NCBI GenBank assembly: GCA_002313795.1
Contig: DCCL01000036.1
Span: 1-18,804 of the forward strand
Direction of reading: 5' to 3'
Source of the DNA: Faecalibacterium prausnitzii
Lineage (GTDB): Bacteria > Bacillota > Clostridia > Oscillospirales > Ruminococcaceae
Length of the DNA: 18,804 nt
Of this stretch, positions 1 to 6,596 are shown one piece after another; the first letter of the stretch is position 1, and the number at the start of each line of letters is the position of its first letter. The notes below the pieces were generated by a model. That model saw only the letters and a program-made list of their open reading frames with translations. It searched no databases and had not been told where the DNA came from. The translations under genes were made by a program, and so were the position numbers.

Positions 1-11
1 GTGCTTTTCTG

Positions 12-38
12 GTTCTCTTTTGGCACGCAAAAGAGAAC
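12..38. repeat. Perfect 11-bp inverted repeat upstream of the metal permease gene
   Basis: GTTCTCTTTTG at 12-22 is exactly the reverse complement of CAAAAGAGAAC at 28-38, with a 5-nt spacer. It is not followed by a T-run on the plus strand, and the minus-strand continuation is only moderately T-poor, so it does not look like an ordinary terminator. A smaller hairpin (TTCGCC 68-73 / GGCGAA 77-82) lies just downstream. The stretch 1-173 contains no gene I can support. It could be the end of a dispersed intergenic repeat, a hairpin belonging to an upstream gene outside the window, or a protein-binding site. Confidence 0.6.
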
Positions 39-173
39 GTACCTCTGCAATCATAGCAATCTGACCCTTCGCCTCAGGCGAACGCACCCGTTCATCCCAT
101 ACTTATATATACTCTCCCATAGAAACCACTTTCTTAATAGATATCGAACACTGATCATAAAGAGGTAATCATA

Positions 174-1061
174 ATGGAACTTTTCTTCGATGTGCTGGGC
201 GAGACTCTGGTGGATACCATCAAGATGCTCCCCTTCCTGTTTCTGGCCTACCTGTTCATTGAATACGTCGAGACCCGCCACGGTGAACGCATCGAGGCCC
301 TGCTGGCCGGCTGCGGCAGATGGGGTGCCCTGCCGGGCGCTGTGCTGGGCTGTGTGCCTCAGTGCGGTTTTTCTGCCATCGCCTCCAACTTCTACGCTTC
401 CCGGGTCATTACACTGGGCACCCTGATGGCTGTCTACCTCGCCACCAGCGACGAGGCCATCCCTCTGCTGGTCTCCATGCCTGCCTACTGGGACAAGCTG
501 GTCCTGCTGATGGTCATCAAGGTGGTATACGCCATCTTTGTTGGTTTCATGCTGGACTTCGTCCTCCGCAAGGCTCTGCCGAAGAGCCTGCGGGGCGGCT
601 ACACCGGCCATGCCGATGAGGTAGACTGCCACGAAGAGCACAGCGACGAAGAGGGCCAGCCTCAGCCCATCTGGAAGGCTGCCCTCCGCCACACGCTGGA
701 AATTTTCGTCTTCATCTTTGCCTTCAGCCTTGTGTTCGGCCTCATCGTAGAGGGCGTGGGCGAAGACGTCTTTGCCTCTGTTCTGGGCCGGATGGGCTTC
801 TTCCAGCCGGTGGTGGCCGCTCTGGTGGGTCTGGTGCCCAACTGCGCCGCCAGTGTTCTGCTGACTCAGCTCTACGTGGAGGGTGCGCTCCGCTTTTCCA
901 GCCTTGTGGCCGGTCTGTGCACCGGCGCAGGCGTGGGTCTCGCCGTGCTCTGGCGGGTGAACCCCTCCTGGAAGCAGAATCTCTTTATCACAGGCCTGAC
1001 CTGGGCCTGTGGCGCAGTCCTCGGCGTGGGGATGCAGCTGGTCGTGGCCGGCATCCTTTAA
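174..1061 (+). CDS. ArsP_2-family permease (putative manganese / heavy-metal exporter)
   Basis: A 295-residue integral membrane protein that matches the ArsP_2 type (putative 10-TM heavy-metal exporter, often annotated as putative manganese transporter). The protein is an internal duplication: the motif GCVPQCG (59-65) with a following Ser/Ala-rich helix recurs as GLVPNCAAS (219-227). These paired Pro-Cys/Asn motifs probably line the translocation path. Hydrophobic helices cover about 12-32, 52-72, 78-100, 108-130, 173-195, 210-232, 242-262 and 270-293. A loop at about 144-160 is rich in His, Asp, Glu and one Cys and may bind metal on the cytoplasmic side. The start is ATG 174, preceded by AAGAGG about 8 nt upstream. 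It stands alone, ending at a terminator at 1078. Substrate (Mn, As or another metal) cannot be settled from sequence; no yybP-ykoY riboswitch is visible upstream. Confidence 0.85.
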   Translation: MELFFDVLGETLVDTIKMLPFLFLAYLFIEYVETRHGERIEALLAGCGRWGALPGAVLGCVPQCGFSAIASNFYASRVITLGTLMAVYLATSDEAIPLLVSMPAYWDKLVLLMVIKVVYAIFVGFMLDFVLRKALPKSLRGGYTGHADEVDCHEEHSDEEGQPQPIWKAALRHTLEIFVFIFAFSLVFGLIVEGVGEDVFASVLGRMGFFQPVVAALVGLVPNCAASVLLTQLYVEGALRFSSLVAGLCTGAGVGLAVLWRVNPSWKQNLFITGLTWACGAVLGVGMQLVVAGIL

Positions 1062-1077
1062 GCATCATCTTCTATTG

Positions 1078-1123
1078 CACCTGTACGTCTTTCTCCGGAA
1101 AAGCGTGCAGGTGTTTTTGTTTT
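1078..1123 (+). terminator. Rho-independent terminator after the permease gene
   Basis: CACCTGTACG (1078-1087) pairs with CGTGCAGGTG (1104-1113), with one T-G wobble, and the loop can extend by a few A-T pairs (CTTT/AAAG). It is followed by TTTTTGTTTT at 1114-1123. It closes the permease transcript 17 nt after the stop codon. Confidence 0.9.
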
Positions 1124-1124
1124 G

Positions 1125-1133
1125 TGATATACT
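1125..1133 (+). promoter_or_regulatory. Possible extended -10 promoter for the HAD/glycosylase pair
   Basis: TGATATACT (1125-1133) has the form TGnTATACT, an extended -10 element. There is no convincing -35 at the expected spacing (GTGCAG). A second candidate (TGTTATAGT) lies about 15 nt further on. The location right after the terminator and about 35 nt before the HAD start codon supports a promoter here, but the exact element is uncertain. Confidence 0.35.
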
Positions 1134-1168
1134 CAGATTATATATGTTATAGTTAAGGAGAGCACCCC

Positions 1169-2047
1169 ATGCAATATAAGATTCTCGCAAGCGACTATGA
1201 TAATACCCTCGTTCCCTTCGGAGAGAGCTGCCCCCGCCCGGCGGTGGTCAAAGCCATAAAGAAGATGCAGTCCGCCGGGGGCCGCTTCGTGCTGAGCACG
1301 GGCCGGGCATGGTCTGCCATCAACCGGAAAGGTCAGCTGGGCGGCATCCGGTTCGACTACGCCATTACCTGCAACGGTGCCTGCGTGGTGGACAAGACCG
1401 GCGCCATCGTGGCAGAGCATTCTCTCACTAACGAGGAAATGTACGCACTGGTGGATTTCTGCGAAGACTACAACTACGCCCTGCAATTTGATTTCCGGGA
1501 CGCATACTATGCTTACTGCGAATATGATTTCCTCCACGCCTGCTACCAGCAGATGAACAGCGTCGGTCTGGACTGCGTGGACGGCGAAGACCAGGATCGT
1601 CACCTCATCGATATGCCCCACGCGGCATTCTGCATCTTTCCCGAAGGGGCGCTGGAGCGCTTCAACGAGAAATACGGCCACCTGAACCTCCACTTTATGG
1701 AGGTAGGCGGCCGCCTGCCCGACGGCTCCCACTTCTACGACATCGTGCGGGGCGGCATCGACAAGGGCGTGGGGCTTTCCGACCTCTGCGAGAAGATGGG
1801 CATTCCCCTCTCTGAGTCCGTGGCCGCAGGCGACTCGGCCAATGACGTCGGGATGCTGAAGACTGCCGGACTGGGCTGCTGCATGTCCAACGGAACCGAG
1901 GACGCCAAAGCCGCCGCTGACCGGGTAATCGGCGACGTGCGGGAGGATGGCCTCGCCGCCCTTATCGAAGAGCTGTGGTTCGACGGCCCCCGGGCAGAAC
2001 CGTCCGGACGGAAATTCGGCTCTGCATGGGAGAACATGGAACAATGA
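1169..2047 (+). CDS. Cof-type HAD-IIB family phosphatase
   Basis: A 292-residue haloacid dehalogenase-superfamily hydrolase of the Cof/YidA type (subclass IIB). It would remove phosphate from small metabolites such as sugar phosphates, nucleotides or cofactors. All four HAD motifs are visible: motif I DYDNT with nucleophile Asp9 and acid/base Asp11, motif II STGR (43-46), motif III Lys199 in GGIDKG, and motif IV GDSAND (221-226) for Mg2+ binding. The region between motifs II and III (about 85-190) is the C2-type cap that determines substrate. The start ATG 1169 follows AAGGAGAG at a good distance. The stop overlaps the start of the next gene by 4 nt (ATGA), so the two are translationally coupled. 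The C-terminus carries about 20 extra residues after the expected final helix. The substrate is unknown. Confidence 0.9.
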   Translation: MQYKILASDYDNTLVPFGESCPRPAVVKAIKKMQSAGGRFVLSTGRAWSAINRKGQLGGIRFDYAITCNGACVVDKTGAIVAEHSLTNEEMYALVDFCEDYNYALQFDFRDAYYAYCEYDFLHACYQQMNSVGLDCVDGEDQDRHLIDMPHAAFCIFPEGALERFNEKYGHLNLHFMEVGGRLPDGSHFYDIVRGGIDKGVGLSDLCEKMGIPLSESVAAGDSANDVGMLKTAGLGCCMSNGTEDAKAAADRVIGDVREDGLAALIEELWFDGPRAEPSGRKFGSAWENMEQ

Positions 2048-2541
2048 GCTTTGCGCCTGTCTATTCCGAAAAGAGCCGCGCCCTTATTCTGGGCACCTGG
2101 CCCAGCCCCAAGAGCCGGGAGATGGCTTTCTACTACGGGCACCCGCAGAACCGGTTCTGGCCCATGATGGCGGCCCTCACCGGGGAGCCTGTCCCCGCCC
2201 GGGAGGATATCGCGGCCAAGAAGGGCATCATCCTGAACCACGGCCTCGCCCTCTGGGACACGCTGGAAAGCTGCACCATCACCGGCGCATCGGACGCCTC
2301 CATCCGGGACGTGGTGCCCAACGACATCGCTGCCCTGCTGGCAAAAGCCCCCATTGAGGCAGTCTTCTGCAACGGAGCCACGGCCTGGCGCATCTATACC
2401 AAATATCTGCTGCCGGCGTCCCGCATCCCGGCGGTGAAGCTGCCCAGCACCAGCCCTGCAAACGCCACCTGCCGCCCCGAAACGCTGCGGAAAGTGTGGG
2501 GCGAGGCCCTGAAAGATTATATAACCGTTTCCAACCTGTAA
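2044..2541 (+). CDS. DNA-deoxyinosine glycosylase (family 6 UDG-superfamily, HDG type)
   Basis: A 165-residue uracil-DNA glycosylase-fold protein. The motifs fit the hypoxanthine-DNA glycosylase (family 6) group: GTWPS at 17-21, YYGHPQNRFW at 30-39 and LPSTSPAN at 133-140. Members remove deoxyinosine, the deamination product of adenine, starting base-excision repair. The start ATG 2044 is chosen over the upstream in-frame ATG 1975 because it gives the family's usual N-terminus (short lead into the first strand, RALILGT) and forms the 4-nt ATGA overlap with the preceding HAD gene. No separate ribosome binding site is needed if the two are coupled. The length is normal for the family. Pairing with a HAD phosphatase hints at a nucleotide damage or sanitation theme, but that is inference. 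Confidence 0.88.
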   Translation: MSFAPVYSEKSRALILGTWPSPKSREMAFYYGHPQNRFWPMMAALTGEPVPAREDIAAKKGIILNHGLALWDTLESCTITGASDASIRDVVPNDIAALLAKAPIEAVFCNGATAWRIYTKYLLPASRIPAVKLPSTSPANATCRPETLRKVWGEALKDYITVSNL

Positions 2542-2557
2542 ATTATTCATGAAACAC

Positions 2558-2585
2558 TTGCGTTTTCCGCAAAAGGCTTTATTAT
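2558..2585 (+). promoter_or_regulatory. Candidate sigma-A promoter for the xpaC-telA-lemA-TPM block
   Basis: TTGCGT (2558-2563) and TATTAT (2580-2585) are separated by 16 nt. They lie in the 94-nt gap between the glycosylase stop and the XpaC start, which is AT-rich relative to the coding DNA around it. The -35 shares its bases with a short inverted repeat (TTGCG/CGCAA, 2558-2572). There is no strong terminator before it, so read-through from the HAD pair is also possible. Confidence 0.4.
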
Positions 2586-2635
2586 GGAAGAGATCAAAGG
2601 GGAGCTTCATCCCCCCTTCGGGAAAGGAGAAAGCG

Positions 2636-3262
2636 ATGAGCAAAACGATTCGCACCACACGGTCCAGCGTCCTGCCCTGGTATGCGGCGGCGCTGGTGTT
2701 TGCGGTGCTGTGTGCGGCACTGCCGGTCTACAAGCTGTGGGCGCTGGCTATGGCCGTTGTGGGCGGCGCTGCGGCATTCCTCGCCGCAAAGAAGATCTGC
2801 CCGCCCCGGGTGGAGGAACATGAAGTGCCCTTCCACACCGGCAGCGGCGATGTGGATGAGATGCTGACCGACATCCAGCAGAAACTGGACACCCTCCACG
2901 CCCTGAACGAGACCCTGCCTGACCCGGAACTTTCTGCCGCTATGACCCGGATGGAAAAGGCGGGCCGCTCCATCGTGGAGACGGTGGAGGCCAACCCCGC
3001 CAAGGCAAAGCAGGTGCGCCGCTTCGCCAACTACTATCTGCCCGACGCTGTGAACGTGCTGGAACAGTATGCCAAGCTGGCCCGGCAAGGTGTGCGGGGC
3101 GAGAACGCCGCCGCCATCCGGACCGAGGTGGAACGGAACGCAGCTTCCATCGCCACGGCATTCGAGAACCAGCTGGATGCACTCTACGCCGCTGAGAGCA
3201 TGGACCTCTCGGCAGACCTGACGGTCCTGCAGAATATGATGAAGGGGCAGGGCCTCGGCTGA
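2636..3262 (+). CDS. xpaC: XpaC-like 5-bromo-4-chloroindolyl phosphate hydrolysis family membrane protein
   Basis: A 208-residue protein of the XpaC type (named after a Bacillus clone that hydrolyses a chromogenic phosphate; true function unknown). The N-terminus has two adjacent hydrophobic segments (about 13-32 and 35-52), followed by a soluble, mostly helical domain with many charged residues (about 65-205), predicted cytoplasmic. ATG 2636 is preferred over an in-frame ATG at 2549, because AAAGGAG lies about 8 nt upstream of 2636 and the extra 29 residues are not family-like. It is the first gene of a four-gene run, 42 nt before telA. In B. subtilis xpaC sits next to yaaN, a TelA homologue, so the pairing here is conserved. 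The family call rests on the two N-terminal helices, the helical tail and the telA neighbour. Confidence 0.75.
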   Translation: MSKTIRTTRSSVLPWYAAALVFAVLCAALPVYKLWALAMAVVGGAAAFLAAKKICPPRVEEHEVPFHTGSGDVDEMLTDIQQKLDTLHALNETLPDPELSAAMTRMEKAGRSIVETVEANPAKAKQVRRFANYYLPDAVNVLEQYAKLARQGVRGENAAAIRTEVERNAASIATAFENQLDALYAAESMDLSADLTVLQNMMKGQGLG

Positions 3263-3304
3263 CGCCCGCCCCCGGAGGTTTGATTTGGAAAGGAAGGAAT
3301 CCCC

Positions 3305-4459
3305 ATGGCTGACAACAACACCCTGAACTTTGATCTGGACGCACCTGCCGTCCCCACCCTGACCCTCGACCCGGTGGCCGAACCTGCCGCCGAGGAAAAG
3401 AAGCCTGAGCCTGCCGCTGCCCCCGCACCGGAGCAGGTGAAGCTGACCCCCGAGGAGCAGGCAATGGTGGACAATTTCGCCCAGAAGATCGACATCACCA
3501 ACAGCCAGCAGGTGCTTCAATACGGCTCTGCCTGCCAGAAGAAGATCGGCGATTTTTCCGAGGCAGCTCTCTCCAAAGTGTCCACCAAAGACCTGGGCGA
3601 AGTGGGCGGCATGATCACCGACCTCATCGGGGAGCTGAAGAGCTTCGATGCCGCTGAGGAAGAGAAGGGCATCCTGGGCTTCTTCAAAAAGAAGGGCAAT
3701 CAGCTGGACAACATGAAGGCCAAGTACAACAAGGCCGAGACCAATGTGGAAAACATCCAGTCCATGCTGGAGGGCCATCAGGTGCAGCTGCTCAAGGACA
3801 TCGCCATGCTGGATAAGATGTATGATCTGAACATGGCTTACTTCAAGGAGCTGAGCATGTATATCCTGGCCGGTAAGAAGAAGCTGGCCGACTTCCGGGC
3901 CCACGAGCTGCAGCAGGCCATGGACAAGGCCCAGGCCTCCGGCCTGACCGAAGATGCACAGGCCGCTAACGACCTCTCTAACCAGTGTGAGCGCTTTGAG
4001 AAGAAGCTCTATGACCTGGAACTCACCCGCACCATCAGCCTGCAGATGGGCCCCCAGATCCGGCTCCTGCAGAACAACAACTCCATGATGGCCGAGAAAA
4101 TCCAGTCCACCATCGTCAACACCATCCCCCTGTGGAAGAACCAGATGGTGCTGGCCCTGGGTTTGGCCCACAGCCAGCAGGCCATGCAGGCCGAGCGTGC
4201 CGTCACCGACATGACCAACGAGCTGCTCAAGAAGAACGCCGACGCCCTCAAGATGGGCACCCTTGAGACGGCCAAGGAGTCTCAGCGGGGCGTCGTGGAC
4301 ATCGAGACCCTGCAGCAGACCAACAAGAGCCTCATCGAGACGCTGGATGAGCTGAACAAGATCCAGAGCGAGGGCCGCGCAAAGCGTGCCGCCGCTGAGC
4401 AGGAGCTGACCCGCATCGAAGACGAGCTGAAACAGAAGATGATGGAGATCCGGAGCTGA
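3305..4459 (+). CDS. telA: Toxic anion resistance protein, TelA family
   Basis: A 384-residue, soluble, almost entirely helical protein of the TelA family (linked to tellurite and other envelope-acting stress, and to antimicrobial tolerance; mechanism unknown). Residues 1-45 are a low-complexity, Ala/Pro/Glu-rich leader. From about 55 to the end the family domain follows, including the basic patch GILGFFKKKGNQ near 123-134 and the conserved central stretch around LTRTISLQMGPQIRLLQ with the following NTIPLWKNQM segment. The C-terminal about 45 residues form a charged coiled coil. ATG 3305 follows AAGGAAGG. Just one nucleotide separates its stop from the next start, so it is coupled to the LemA-like gene. 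The neighbour XpaC is membrane-anchored and may recruit it to the membrane. Confidence 0.9.
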   Translation: MADNNTLNFDLDAPAVPTLTLDPVAEPAAEEKKPEPAAAPAPEQVKLTPEEQAMVDNFAQKIDITNSQQVLQYGSACQKKIGDFSEAALSKVSTKDLGEVGGMITDLIGELKSFDAAEEEKGILGFFKKKGNQLDNMKAKYNKAETNVENIQSMLEGHQVQLLKDIAMLDKMYDLNMAYFKELSMYILAGKKKLADFRAHELQQAMDKAQASGLTEDAQAANDLSNQCERFEKKLYDLELTRTISLQMGPQIRLLQNNNSMMAEKIQSTIVNTIPLWKNQMVLALGLAHSQQAMQAERAVTDMTNELLKKNADALKMGTLETAKESQRGVVDIETLQQTNKSLIETLDELNKIQSEGRAKRAAAEQELTRIEDELKQKMMEIRS

Positions 4460-4460
4460 A

Positions 4461-5222
4461 ATGGCAAACGCAGATTTTTCCAGACAACAGAATACCCCCA
4501 CCGGCGGCTTTGATGCATCCAGCTACCGCGCTGCCAAGCCTGCCGAAGAGACGGTGAAGCTGACACCGTTCCAGAAAAAGCTGGCGGGCCTGGAAAAGGC
4601 CCTGCCCGCGGCACTGGGAAAACAGGCCGTGGCCGTTGTGCTGAGCATCGTGGTGATGCTGGGCTGCTTCGTCGGCTTTGGCGGGGCGAAGCTCCGGGCA
4701 AAGTACACCGAAGCCAGCCAATGGTATTTCAGCACAGGCGTGTCCGCTGATAATGGCTACAACCTGAGCGAGGAACTGACCACCCGGCTCAACACCGCTG
4801 CAAACATCATCACTACCGGCAGCAGTACGCTGGGGGCCGACAGCACCGAGGTGCAGACGGCGCAGACCGCATTGGACGATTTTACCGCCTGCCTTACCGC
4901 AGTGCAGTCCGGCGGCAAGAGCCAGCCGCAGACCTCGCTGAGCACCTACACCGGCAGCAGGATGCATATGCTCTACCAGACCAACGAGGCGCTGGGTACG
5001 GCCATCAGCCAGCTCTACGCCAAAATGCAGGAGCAGGCCGCCGACCCCATGAAGATGGGCGCAGCACAGGGGCAGTACAGCCAGTTCAACAGCGCCCAGA
5101 CCATCATCAGCAACCTGCATTACAACGATGCAGTCCAGCGCTATCAGAATGACGTCAGCGGCTTCCCGGCCAGCCTGCTGGGCAAGCTGTTCGGCATACA
5201 GGAGGTGGAACTTTTCGCATGA
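4461..5222 (+). CDS. Divergent LemA-like membrane protein
   Basis: A 253-residue protein with a charged, hydrophilic N-terminal about 50 residues, one membrane helix (about 54-74) and a long, mainly helical domain outside. The C-terminus, with YNDAVQRY (about 226-233) then GFPASLLGKLFGIQEVELF, closely matches the signature end of LemA proteins (aromatic-asparagine-rich helix, then FPxxLxxxLFGxxxxxxF). The usual LemA N-terminal motif with the LIPNLV-type strand is not recognisable, and the helix is further from the N-terminus than in classical LemA, so it is a divergent member. The start ATG 4461 lies 1 nt after the telA stop, and its own stop overlaps the next start by 4 nt (ATGA). LemA proteins commonly sit beside TPM-domain proteins, as here. 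Function unknown; role in membrane or envelope stress is inferred. Confidence 0.7.
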   Translation: MANADFSRQQNTPTGGFDASSYRAAKPAEETVKLTPFQKKLAGLEKALPAALGKQAVAVVLSIVVMLGCFVGFGGAKLRAKYTEASQWYFSTGVSADNGYNLSEELTTRLNTAANIITTGSSTLGADSTEVQTAQTALDDFTACLTAVQSGGKSQPQTSLSTYTGSRMHMLYQTNEALGTAISQLYAKMQEQAADPMKMGAAQGQYSQFNSAQTIISNLHYNDAVQRYQNDVSGFPASLLGKLFGIQEVELFA

Positions 5223-6304
5223 AAACGATGAAAACGCTCTCCCGCCGCATCGCGGCAGTGTTCCTTGTCCTCGTGATGAGTGCTGCGGCACTGGCCCCGG
5301 CGGCATCTGCCGCCAGCATCCAGCTTCCCAGCCTGCCCAAGGACAAATGCGTGGTGGACGACGCCGGTGTGCTGAGCGACAGCACCACCACTGAGATCGA
5401 GACCATCAACGCGCAGCTCTCTGTCAGCTGCGACGGCGCACAGATCGGCGTGCTGACCGTGGATTACACCGGCAGTGCCACCACCGAGGAATACGCCACC
5501 GAGGCATTCAACACCTGGGGCATCGGCAGTTCCAGCAAGAACAACGGCGTGCTCATCCTGCTGGTGATGCAGTCGGCCCAGTATTCCGACGGTGACTACT
5601 ATCTGACCTATGGCGACGGCTTCCGCAGCACCATGCTGGCGGATCAGGCCAGCACCCTCGTGCAGACCATGGAGGATGACTTCGCCGCCAAAAAATACGA
5701 TGCGGCCGTGCTCACCTGTGCCACTAATGTGGCCAACACCATCGCAGAGGTATATGGCGTCACCCTGAGCGGCGGCACCATCTACTCGGACGGCTCTGAC
5801 ACCCAGACCACCCAGCCTTCCGTGGACTATCTGCAGCAGCCTCAGGGGCATTTTTCCATCTGGGAAAGCTTTGTAAGTGGGTTATTCACAATGATTGCTT
5901 ATATCATTCTTTTCCTTGCGATCTTCTTCATCTTTATCACCCCCATCGGCCACTCCTTCGGCTGGTACTGGGGTCCCTTTGGCTGGTTCGGCGCACGCCG
6001 CCGGCGCAGAGGGCCTCCTCCCCCGCGCGGGCCTTTTGATGACTTCGGCCCCGGCGGTTTTTACGGCGGCGGCTATCGCGGCCCCAGAGGCCCTCGCGGA
6101 CCTCGTCCTCCCCGTGGCGGCGGCATGGGCGGTCCCCGTCCCCCGCGCGGCGGCGGTGGTTTCGGCGGCTTTGGCAGTATGGGCGGCGGCTCCGGTTTTG
6201 GTGGAGCTGGCCGCGGTGGCAGCTTTGGCGGTGGACGCTCCGGCGGCTTCGGCGGCATGGGCGGCGGCTCCAGCCATGGCGGCGGTGCCGGACGCGGACG
6301 CTGA
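5219..6304 (+). CDS. Secreted/membrane TPM-domain protein with glycine-rich tail
   Basis: A 361-residue protein. It starts with a Sec-type signal peptide (basic start, hydrophobic core about 11-28, Ala-rich cleavage zone about 29-32), followed by a TPM domain (about 38-182) with the typical VVDDAGVLS opening and a central GVLILLV strand. A transmembrane helix follows at about 221-242, then FGWYWGPFGWFG and the tail RRRRR-like basic turn, so the TPM domain is outside and the tail inside. The last about 100 residues are almost only Gly, Arg, Pro, Ser and Phe, with repeats of GPRGPR, PPRGGG and GGFGGMGGGS type. TPM proteins such as YgcG and plant Psb32 have similar layouts. The start ATG 5219 overlaps the LemA-like stop; an in-frame ATG at 5228 is the alternative. 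It is the last gene of the four-gene block, closed by a strong terminator. Confidence 0.85.
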   Translation: MKTMKTLSRRIAAVFLVLVMSAAALAPAASAASIQLPSLPKDKCVVDDAGVLSDSTTTEIETINAQLSVSCDGAQIGVLTVDYTGSATTEEYATEAFNTWGIGSSSKNNGVLILLVMQSAQYSDGDYYLTYGDGFRSTMLADQASTLVQTMEDDFAAKKYDAAVLTCATNVANTIAEVYGVTLSGGTIYSDGSDTQTTQPSVDYLQQPQGHFSIWESFVSGLFTMIAYIILFLAIFFIFITPIGHSFGWYWGPFGWFGARRRRRGPPPPRGPFDDFGPGGFYGGGYRGPRGPRGPRPPRGGGMGGPRPPRGGGGFGGFGSMGGGSGFGGAGRGGSFGGGRSGGFGGMGGGSSHGGGAGRGR

Positions 6305-6325
6305 ATAATTTTTCTATATAGCAGC

Positions 6326-6366
6326 AAAAAGCAACAGGTACAGCGAGTTGTGCCTGTTGCTTTTTT
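6326..6366 (+). terminator. Strong Rho-independent terminator closing the four-gene block
   Basis: A 12-bp stem, GCAACAGGTACA (6331-6342) against TGTGCCTGTTGC (6349-6360), has one T-G wobble and a 6-nt loop. It is extended by A-T pairs from the A-run at 6326-6330 to TTTTTT at 6361-6366. The A-run upstream means it could also stop transcription coming from the opposite side. Confidence 0.95.
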
Positions 6367-6454
6367 GTTTTATCATGTTCTTTTACAGTGTGTTTTCTCC
6401 ATTTTTACCAAAACCTCTGCCTGCTTTTCAGCAAAATAGCTAGTACATTTTCTC

Positions 6455-6470
6455 ATTTTCTTTGGAAAAT
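6455..6470. promoter_or_regulatory. Possible operator: inverted repeat upstream of the GH28 promoter
   Basis: ATTTTC (6455-6460) and GAAAAT (6465-6470) form a perfect 6-bp inverted repeat with a 4-nt spacer, ending 20 nt before the -35 of the GH28 promoter. The surrounding 6367-6490 stretch is AT-rich with no supported gene. The position suits a regulator site, but short A/T repeats arise easily by chance in such DNA. Confidence 0.25.
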
Positions 6471-6490
6471 TAGGATATTTTTGGTATCCA

Positions 6491-6519
6491 TTGAATCTCG
6501 GAACATTCTTTACTATACT
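6491..6519 (+). promoter_or_regulatory. Sigma-A-type promoter of the GH28 gene
   Basis: TTGAAT (6491-6496) and TATACT (6514-6519) are spaced exactly 17 nt apart, in AT-rich intergenic DNA. Transcription would start near 6526, giving a leader of about 70 nt before the start codon at 6597. This is among the best promoter matches in the window. Confidence 0.7.
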
Positions 6520-6596
6520 CTAGCCATCTTCCGGACAGCATCGTTCACGAAGGGATGCGTCCTTGATATCGCCTGAAGTATAAGGAGGATTTTCGC

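Noticed and set aside
1..168. Open frame running from the window's first base to 168
   Set aside because: It could be the end of an upstream gene, but the translation is rich in Arg, His and aromatic residues with no recognisable motif, and it spans an inverted repeat; I treat the stretch as non-coding.
60..173. yybP-ykoY manganese riboswitch upstream of the permease
   Set aside because: The conserved yybP-ykoY sequence blocks are not visible; only a small hairpin is present.
6059..6301. Tandem DNA repeat or CRISPR-like pattern in the glycine-rich region
   Set aside because: The repetition comes from Gly/Arg/Pro codons in a reading frame with irregular units; there are no constant repeats with unique spacers.
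6388..6576. 62-residue open frame in the gap before the GH28 gene
   Set aside because: It covers the promoter and is composed of AT-rich random-looking codons, with no ribosome binding site.
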